A stretch of DNA of 64,000 nt, from the NCBI RefSeq assembly GCF_000717595.1, contig NZ_JNZO01000038.1, positions 9,220-73,219 on the forward strand, read 5' to 3'. The notes beneath the pieces were generated by a model. It worked only from the letters and a program-made list of their open reading frames with translations. It did no database searches and was not told the DNA's origin. Shown here one piece after another: positions 58,249-64,000 of the stretch (its first letter is position 1; each line of letters opens with the position of its first letter). This DNA is from Streptomyces flavochromogenes. GTDB taxonomy: Bacteria > Actinomycetota > Actinomycetes > Streptomycetales > Streptomycetaceae. The translations under genes were made by a program, and so were the position numbers.

Positions 58249-58932
58249 CTACAACGGGGGGAGCTTCGGCAGGGGGCCGCCCTTGGTCTCCAGGGTCGCG
58301 CCGTCACGGCGCCCGGCCAGCCAGCCGAGGATCTCGACGGGGCTGCCCGTGACGACGACGCCGCCGGACGTGCCGCCGGTCTTCCACACCCGGCCGCCGT
58401 CGGCCCACAGGGCGGTCGCCGGCACGGTCTCCAGGCCCGCGAAACGGTCGGCGAGGAAGTCGATCTCGCGGTTCACGAACTCCTCGGGCAGGTCTTGCAG
58501 CTCGTAGCCGACGCCCAGGTCGACGTGGTGCAGGTCGACCTCCACCCAGCGGCGGAACGGGATCCGGGAGGCGCTGTCCAGGACGCCGTTGCGGAGCTCG
58601 ACCGTCCGGCTCCAGTCGGCCGGCTCGGCGCCCACGGCCTGGAAGCGTTCGGCGGTCTCGCGCAGGTCGGCGAGCTGGACGTCGAGCGGGCGGCCGGAGT
58701 CGCGCTCGATGTCGGCGTCGCGGGTCGCGGCGTCGGGGTACATGGGGAGCCCCTGGAGGACGTTCACCAGAGCGTCGGCGTTCCGGGCGACGTGGGCGAG
58801 CACATGGCCACGGGTCCAGCCCGGCAGCCGTGACGGCTCGGCGGTCGCCGCGTTGTCCAGGGAGGCGGCCGCCGTCAGCAGCCTTTCGGTCGCTTCGCGT
58901 ACGTGAGCGAGGTCGCGTTCGTGGTCGATCAT
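58249..58932 (-). CDS. Maleylpyruvate isomerase family mycothiol-dependent protein
   Basis: 227 residues from ATG at 58932 (MIDHERDLAHVREATERLLT). The N-terminal DinB-like four-helix bundle has SRLPGWTRGHVLAHVARNADAL, the usual metal-site and mycothiol-site phrase, and FRRWVEVDLHHVDLGVGYEL supplies the other His ligands. The C-terminal domain has EILGWLAGRRDGATLE. Members use mycothiol as cofactor, for isomerisation or thiol transfer; actinobacteria alone make mycothiol. It lies upstream of the MBL gene on the same strand (44-bp gap), and divergent from uvrA. Confidence 0.9.
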   Translation of the reverse strand: MIDHERDLAHVREATERLLTAAASLDNAATAEPSRLPGWTRGHVLAHVARNADALVNVLQGLPMYPDAATRDADIERDSGRPLDVQLADLRETAERFQAVGAEPADWSRTVELRNGVLDSASRIPFRRWVEVDLHHVDLGVGYELQDLPEEFVNREIDFLADRFAGLETVPATALWADGGRVWKTGGTSGGVVVTGSPVEILGWLAGRRDGATLETKGGPLPKLPPL

Positions 58933-59002
58933 GGCGCCGACCCTAGTGCCAGCCGGGGTGTCACCACTCGTTCGGGTGAAGAGGTCTCCGGGAGTCCGGA
59001 AA

Positions 59003-59018
59003 TCGAATGTGCGTGCTA
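59003..59018 (+). promoter_or_regulatory. Weak LexA-box candidate before uvrA
   Basis: TCGAAT-GTGC-GTGCTA matches 9 of 12 fixed positions of the actinobacterial SOS box TCGAAC-N4-GTTCGA. It touches TATAAG (59017-59022), a possible -10. uvrA lacks the PafBC-type pattern seen at uvrB. Confidence 0.3.
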
Positions 59019-59130
59019 TAAGCTCGAAGGAAGCATCCGGCATCCTTGAAGCGTTGGGTGTTTCAGGCACATCAGCTCTGTGCGGCATCCCTGCGCAGCA
59101 TCCGCTCTCTGAAGAAAGGTGCGGACCGGC

Positions 59131-62100
59131 GTGACCGACCGTCTCATCGTCCGTGGCGCTCGTGAGCACAACCTCAAGAACGTCTCGCTCGACCTCCCGC
59201 GTGACTCCCTGATCGTCTTCACCGGGCTCTCGGGATCGGGCAAGTCCTCCCTCGCGTTCGACACGATCTTCGCCGAGGGGCAGCGCCGCTACGTCGAGTC
59301 GCTCTCCTCGTACGCCCGGCAGTTCCTCGGCCAGATGGACAAGCCGGACGTCGACTTCATCGAAGGTCTGTCGCCCGCGGTCTCCATCGACCAGAAGTCG
59401 ACCTCGCGCAACCCGCGCTCGACGGTCGGCACCATCACCGAGGTCTACGACTACCTCCGCCTGCTCTTCGCCCGCATCGGCAAGCCGCACTGTCCCGAGT
59501 GCCGCCGGCCGATCTCCCGCCAGTCGCCGCAGGCCATCGTCGACAAGGTCCTCGAGCTCCCCGAGGGCAGCCGCTTCCAGGTGCTCTCCCCGCTCGTGCG
59601 CGAGCGCAAGGGCGAGTTCGTCGACCTCTTCGCCGACCTCCAGACGAAGGGCTACAGCCGCGCCCGCGTCGACGGCGTGACCGTACAGCTGAGCGAACCG
59701 CCGACGCTGAAGAAGCAGGAGAAGCACACGATCGAGGTAGTCGTCGACCGCCTCACCGTGAAGGACAGCGCCAAGCGCCGTCTCACCGACTCCGTCGAGA
59801 CCGCGCTCGGACTCTCCGGCGGCATGGTCGTGCTCGACTTCGTCGACCTCGACGAGGACGACCCCGAGCGCGAGCGGATGTACTCGGAGCACCTCTACTG
59901 CCCGTACGACGACCTGTCCTTCGAGGAGCTGGAGCCGCGCTCCTTCTCCTTCAACTCGCCGTTCGGCGCCTGCCCCGACTGCACCGGCATCGGCACCCGC
60001 ATGGAGGTCGATCCTGAGCTGATCGTCCCCGACGAGGACAAGTCCCTCGACGAGGGCGCGATCCACCCCTGGTCGCACGGCCACACCAAGGAGTACTTCG
60101 GCCGGCTCATCGGCGGTCTGTCGCAGGCCCTCGGCTTCCGTACGGACATGCCGTACGCGGGACTGCCGCAGCGCGCCAAGAAGGCCCTGATGTACGGCCA
60201 CAAGACCCAGGTCGAGGTGCGCTACCGCAACCGGTACGGCAGGGAGCGGGCGTACACGACCCCGGCCTTCGAGGGGGCCGTCTCCTTCGTCAAGCGGCGT
60301 CACACCGAGGCCGAGAGCGACTCGAGCCGCGAGCGCTTCGAGGGCTACATGCGCGAGGTGCCGTGTCCCACCTGCGAGGGCACCCGGCTCAAGCCGATCG
60401 TCCTCGCGGTCACGGTGATGGAGAAGTCCATCGCCGAGGTCTCCGCGATGTCGATCAGCGACTGCGCCGAGTTCCTCTCCCGGCTCAGGCTGAACGCCCG
60501 GGACAAGAAGATCGCCGAGCGGGTCCTGAAGGAGGTCAACGAGCGGCTGCGCTTCCTCGTCGACGTCGGCCTCGACTACCTCTCGCTCAACCGCGCCGCG
60601 GGCACCCTCTCCGGCGGCGAGGCCCAGCGCATCCGGCTCGCCACCCAGATCGGCTCCGGCCTGGTCGGTGTGCTCTACGTGCTCGACGAGCCGTCCATCG
60701 GCCTCCACCAGCGCGACAACCACCGTCTCATCGAGACCCTCGTACGGCTCCGGGACATGGGCAACACGCTCATCGTCGTCGAGCACGACGAGGACACCAT
60801 CAAGGTCGCCGACTGGATCGTCGACATCGGCCCCGGCGCCGGTGAGCACGGTGGCAAGGTCGTCCACTCCGGCACCTTGAAGGACCTCCTCCGCAACGAG
60901 GAGTCGATGACCGGGCAGTACCTGTCCGGCCGCCGGGAGATTCCCACCCCGGACATCCGCCGACCGGTCGACCCCGGCCGCCGGCTCACCGTTCACGGGG
61001 CCCGCGAGAACAACCTGCAGGACATCGACGTCTCGTTCCCGCTGGGCGTCCTCACCGCCGTCACCGGAGTCTCCGGCTCCGGCAAGTCGACCCTGGTCAA
61101 CGACATCCTCTACACCCACCTCGCGCGCGAGCTGAACGGCGCCAAGTCGGTGCCGGGCCGTCACACGCGCGTGGACGGCGACGACCTCGTCGACAAGGTC
61201 GTGCACGTCGACCAGTCCCCGATCGGCCGCACCCCGCGGTCGAACCCGGCGACCTACACCGGGGTCTTCGACCACGTCCGCAAGCTCTTCGCCGAGACGA
61301 TGGAGGCCAAGGTCCGGGGCTACCTGCCCGGCCGGTTCTCCTTCAACGTCAAGGGCGGCCGCTGCGAGAACTGCTCCGGCGACGGCACGATCAAGATCGA
61401 GATGAACTTCCTCCCGGACGTCTACGTCCCGTGCGAGGTCTGCCACGGCGACCGGTACAACCGGGAGACCCTGGAGGTCCACTACAAGGGCAAGTCCATC
61501 GCCGAAGTCCTGAACATGCCGATCGAGGAGGCCCTGGACTTCTTCGAGGCCGTCCCGACCATCGCGCGCCACCTGCGCACGCTCAACGAGGTCGGCCTCG
61601 GGTACGTCCGGCTCGGCCAGTCCGCGCCGACGCTCTCGGGCGGCGAGGCGCAGCGCGTGAAGCTCGCCTCCGAGCTCCAGAAGCGCTCCACGGGCCGCAC
61701 GGTCTACGTCCTGGACGAGCCGACCACCGGTCTGCACTTCGAGGACATCTCGAAGCTGATCAAGGTCCTGTCCGGTCTGGTCGACAAGGGCAACTCGGTG
61801 ATCGTCATCGAGCACAACCTCGATGTCATCAAGACCGCCGACTGGCTCATCGACATGGGCCCCGAGGGCGGCAGCGGCGGCGGCCTGGTCGTCGCCGAGG
61901 GCACGCCGGAGGAGGTCGCCTCGGTTCCGGCGAGCCACACCGGCAAGTTCCTCCGCGAGATCCTCGGCGCGGACCGGGTCAGCGACGCCGGGGTGACCGT
62001 CCCGGCGGCCCGGGGGACCAGGAAGACGGCGGCGAAGAAGGCTCCGGCCAAGGCGCCCGCCAAGAAGGCCGCGACGGCGAAGACGGTCGCCGCGACCAAG

Positions 62101-62184
62101 ACGGCCGCCAAGAAGACGGCCACGAAGGCGACCGCCACCAAGGCCGCCGCGAAGAAGGCGACGACGCGGGCCCGCAAGGCCTGA
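59131..62184 (+). CDS. uvrA: Excinuclease ABC subunit A with histone-H1-like tail
   Basis: 1017 residues from GTG at 59131 ([20 protein letters not shown]). Two ABC modules with Walker [10 protein letters not shown] and GVSGSGKST, signatures [12 protein letters not shown] and [12 protein letters not shown], and zinc-binding pairs in [30 protein letters not shown] and [10 protein letters not shown]. The damage-recognition protein of nucleotide excision repair, loading UvrB. After the normal end (FLREILG) there are about 60 residues of Lys/Ala/Thr/Pro repeats ([18 protein letters not shown]) like a histone H1 tail, which should bind DNA without sequence preference. The GTG at 59119 is an alternative start. 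Confidence 0.96.
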   Translation: MTDRLIVRGAREHNLKNVSLDLPRDSLIVFTGLSGSGKSSLAFDTIFAEGQRRYVESLSSYARQFLGQMDKPDVDFIEGLSPAVSIDQKSTSRNPRSTVGTITEVYDYLRLLFARIGKPHCPECRRPISRQSPQAIVDKVLELPEGSRFQVLSPLVRERKGEFVDLFADLQTKGYSRARVDGVTVQLSEPPTLKKQEKHTIEVVVDRLTVKDSAKRRLTDSVETALGLSGGMVVLDFVDLDEDDPERERMYSEHLYCPYDDLSFEELEPRSFSFNSPFGACPDCTGIGTRMEVDPELIVPDEDKSLDEGAIHPWSHGHTKEYFGRLIGGLSQALGFRTDMPYAGLPQRAKKALMYGHKTQVEVRYRNRYGRERAYTTPAFEGAVSFVKRRHTEAESDSSRERFEGYMREVPCPTCEGTRLKPIVLAVTVMEKSIAEVSAMSISDCAEFLSRLRLNARDKKIAERVLKEVNERLRFLVDVGLDYLSLNRAAGTLSGGEAQRIRLATQIGSGLVGVLYVLDEPSIGLHQRDNHRLIETLVRLRDMGNTLIVVEHDEDTIKVADWIVDIGPGAGEHGGKVVHSGTLKDLLRNEESMTGQYLSGRREIPTPDIRRPVDPGRRLTVHGARENNLQDIDVSFPLGVLTAVTGVSGSGKSTLVNDILYTHLARELNGAKSVPGRHTRVDGDDLVDKVVHVDQSPIGRTPRSNPATYTGVFDHVRKLFAETMEAKVRGYLPGRFSFNVKGGRCENCSGDGTIKIEMNFLPDVYVPCEVCHGDRYNRETLEVHYKGKSIAEVLNMPIEEALDFFEAVPTIARHLRTLNEVGLGYVRLGQSAPTLSGGEAQRVKLASELQKRSTGRTVYVLDEPTTGLHFEDISKLIKVLSGLVDKGNSVIVIEHNLDVIKTADWLIDMGPEGGSGGGLVVAEGTPEEVASVPASHTGKFLREILGADRVSDAGVTVPAARGTRKTAAKKAPAKAPAKKAATAKTVAATKTAAKKTATKATATKAAAKKATTRARKA

Positions 62185-62192
62185 CGTTCCCG

Positions 62193-62218
62193 GCAGGGCC
62201 CCTCCTCGGGGGCCCTGC
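62193..62218 (+). terminator. uvrA terminator
   Basis: Perfect 10-bp stem GCAGGGCCCC / GGGGCCCTGC with a 6-nt loop, 8 bp after the uvrA stop. Confidence 0.87.
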
Positions 62219-62317
62219 TCCGTCTCGGGACGGACCCGGGCCCGGCCGTCGGCGCGGGGAACCCCGCCGGTATCGTCGGTTCGGTCATGCCTTGCCCCGA
62301 TCCACCGTGGAGCGCCC

Positions 62318-62755
62318 ATGTCCGGCCAGTCCAGCCGCCGCACCGTACTGAAGGGCGCCGCTCTCGCCGGTGCCGCCGGGCTGGGAGTCGCCGCCTGCTC
62401 CACCGAGTCCAAGCTCGGCCACGCCGGGGTCCCGACCCCGACCGCCCCGGTCGCTCTGGGTGCCCCGGACGAGATCCCCGTCGGCGGCGCCAAGCTCTAC
62501 CGCGAGCAGAAGGTCGTGGTGAGCTGCCCGGCCCAGGGCGAGTACAAGGCGTTCAGCGCCCAGTGCACCCATGCCGGCTGCGTCCTCGACAAGATCGAGA
62601 ACAACGAGGGCAACTGCCCCTGCCACGGCAGCCGCTTCGACGTGACGACCGGCAAGGCGCTCAAGGGCCCGGCCACCGTCCCGCTCCCCGCCGTCCCGGT
62701 CCGTGTCGAGAACGGCAAGCTGATCGCGGGCCCCGAGGCCGCGCCCAAGGCCTGA
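62318..62755 (+). CDS. Tat-exported Rieske [2Fe-2S] lipoprotein
   Basis: 145 residues from ATG at 62318. The Tat signal SSRRTVLKGAALAGAAGLGV ends in a lipobox VAAC (Cys 27), so the folded, cluster-loaded protein should be exported by Tat and lipid-anchored. The Rieske motifs CTHAGC and CPCHGS give the two Cys and two His ligands; the fold is about 100 residues. It is not next to a cytochrome b or oxygenase gene, so its electron partner is unknown. Small stand-alone Rieske proteins like this are common in Streptomyces. Confidence 0.93.
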   Translation: MSGQSSRRTVLKGAALAGAAGLGVAACSTESKLGHAGVPTPTAPVALGAPDEIPVGGAKLYREQKVVVSCPAQGEYKAFSAQCTHAGCVLDKIENNEGNCPCHGSRFDVTTGKALKGPATVPLPAVPVRVENGKLIAGPEAAPKA

Positions 62756-62865
62756 ACCGGACTCCGCGCCGGTCGGACCCCTCCGGTTCAGGGCGTCGCC
62801 GCAGGGTTACGGCCCCACCGGACCCCGGCCCTGCCGCATCGAGTCTGCGGCGAGGCCGGTCCCCG

Positions 62866-63795
62866 TCAGGTCCAGTCCCAGTCGATCCCCAGGATCCCCG
62901 GGCGTACCCCCTGTTCCACGACGTGCACCGTCCGGTGCCGGCCGCTCACGGTCAGCTCCGCGCGGCCACCGCGCGGCGCACCCGTCGAGGCCTGCGCGAA
63001 CCGCCGGCACCGCACGGGCAGCGCCGCCTCGTCGAAGCGCACCTGCAGCACGTACTGCCCGCCCGCGAAACTGAACCCCCGCACGTACTCCCCGCTCGGC
63101 CCCGCCGTACCGTCCTCGAAGCCGTACGAGAAGGGGTACGTGTCCCCGGCGCGCAGCCGCGTGTCGAAGAGCAGCTCCGCCACCAGCACCCCCGTCGCCG
63201 CGTCCCACCGCACCCGCCCCGTCCGGCAGTTCTCCGCCGCCCGCACCGCGACCCGTGACGGGTCGCAGCCCGGGTCCCCGTGGTGGATGGCCAGATAACG
63301 GTCCACGCCGTCCCGGTGCGCCCGTACGACCTGCTGCGACTCGCGCCCGACCAGCTCCCGCCCGGCCCCGATCCGTACCCGCTCATGGTGCCCCACCGTG
63401 TGCAGCCCGCCGTCCGTCGGCGACTCGAGGCCCGCGAGGAGCTCCTCGACGGAACCGGACGCCTCCACGAGCGAGCGGTACGAACGGGCCGCCGGGCGCT
63501 CCACCTCGAACCGCGCGGACGCGTCCTCCGTGAGCAGCCGGAGCAGCGAGTTCCCCGGCAGCTGAAGCACCTCCTCCAGCGCGCGGACCGCCTTCAGCGA
63601 CTCCGGCCGCTGGGGGCGACGGGCGCCCTGCTGCCAATAGCTCAGGCTCGTCACCCCGACCTTGATGCCCCGGTGCGCGAGATGGTGCTGGACCCGCTGG
63701 AGCGGCAGCCCGCGCACGGCCAGCGCGGTGCGCAGCGCCAGATGGAAGGGGCCGGTGTGCAGGAGCTGCACCAGATCGGCCTCGGTGTGGCTCAC
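62866..63795 (-). CDS. Helix-turn-helix protein of unknown function
   Basis: 309 residues from GTG at 63795, with GAGGAG 7 bp upstream. The N-terminal 75 residues have an XRE-like helix-turn-helix: RVQHHLAHRGIKVGVTSLSYW, then QQGARRPQRPESLKAVRALE. The rest (about 90-309) is beta-rich with no enzyme motif I know (RVRIGAGRELVGRESQQVVR, TYPFSYGFEDGTAGPSGEYV). Similar long XRE-type proteins occur in Streptomyces. A 12-bp palindrome lies 13 bp upstream of the start, suggesting self-control. Confidence 0.82.
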   Translation of the reverse strand: MSHTEADLVQLLHTGPFHLALRTALAVRGLPLQRVQHHLAHRGIKVGVTSLSYWQQGARRPQRPESLKAVRALEEVLQLPGNSLLRLLTEDASARFEVERPAARSYRSLVEASGSVEELLAGLESPTDGGLHTVGHHERVRIGAGRELVGRESQQVVRAHRDGVDRYLAIHHGDPGCDPSRVAVRAAENCRTGRVRWDAATGVLVAELLFDTRLRAGDTYPFSYGFEDGTAGPSGEYVRGFSFAGGQYVLQVRFDEAALPVRCRRFAQASTGAPRGGRAELTVSGRHRTVHVVEQGVRPGILGIDWDWT

Positions 63796-63807
63796 GAGGG
63801 CTCCTCA

Positions 63808-63819
63808 GTGAACGTTCAC
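63808..63819 (-). promoter_or_regulatory. Palindrome before the HTH gene
   Basis: GTGAACGTTCAC, a perfect 12-bp dyad between start codon and promoter. Further CGTTCAC words at about 63880 and 63898 suggest several sites for one protein. A possible promoter on the minus strand is TTGTCC (63952-63947), 17 bp, TTCAAT. The rest of the right end (to 64000) has no gene. Confidence 0.5.
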
Positions 63820-64000
63820 GGTGGGGGAGCGGACCGCGGCGCCGCGTGGGGTGGGCGGGCAGGTGGACCGGGGGCGTCCGTTCACACCCGGGTCACGCCG
63901 TTCACAGTCCGATGTCACCCCGCATTGAAGCGTGTTGACCGGATCCGGACAACGGCAGATGCTCCTGACCAGCGTCCGGACGCGCTCCTCCACCCCCCCC

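Overview
The window is a piece of a Streptomyces chromosome. It is very GC-rich, with strong third-position G/C bias and frequent GTG starts. It carries a chaplin (an aerial-hypha surface protein), leaderless genes and SsrA-free, tightly packed core genes. The order liv operon / polA / hrpB / rpsA / coaE / uvrB / uvrA resembles, from memory, the conserved core region of S. coelicolor around SCO2012 to SCO1955 read backwards; this was not checked by alignment.

Layout. 1-5260 (minus): branched-chain amino-acid ABC operon (binding protein, livH, livM, livG, start of livF). 5807-8649 (minus): hotdog thioesterase and a molybdopterin oxidoreductase. 8782-15873: polA, a DUF4184 membrane protein, a secreted lytic transglycosylase, a 46-residue membrane peptide and a DUF3068 protein. 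15842-19444 (minus): hrpB helicase and a methyltransferase. 19566-23516: rpsA with promoter and leader, PAC2 protein, coaE, TPR protein. 23551-30705: two small envelope genes, an SNF2 helicase coupled to a SWIM protein, a long chaplin, DUF2293. 30795-37957: aminotransferase with divergent HxlR regulator, SDR-MerR pair, VOC protein, nucleoside-kinase-like protein, pseudouridine catabolism (psuG and a PfkB kinase), cupin. 38252-41898: secreted phosphoesterase/MFS/propeller operon. 42008-51398: MFS, ogt, MHYT sensor, uvrB, two TerD-type genes, terC behind a manganese-type riboswitch. 51464-58204: MFS, then a probable 4.4-kb insertion flanked by a truncated and an intact MBL hydrolase gene and carrying tetR, decayed gene pieces, a CPYC flavoprotein and a drug-efflux MFS. 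58249-63795: mycothiol-dependent isomerase type protein, uvrA, a Rieske lipoprotein, an HTH protein.

The main regulatory theme is DNA damage. uvrB, ogt, and less perfectly polA, the SNF2/SWIM pair and terD, have upstream sequences fitting the RecA-independent (PafBC-type) promoter pattern TGTCRGTG, 8 bp, TAnnnT. In uvrB, ogt and polA the -10 box lies exactly 6 bp from the start codon, suggesting leaderless mRNAs. The second strong regulatory element is a yybP-ykoY-like RNA before terC whose closing stem competes with a helix that would mask the ribosome binding site. Starts, families and motifs were read by eye; no searches were run.
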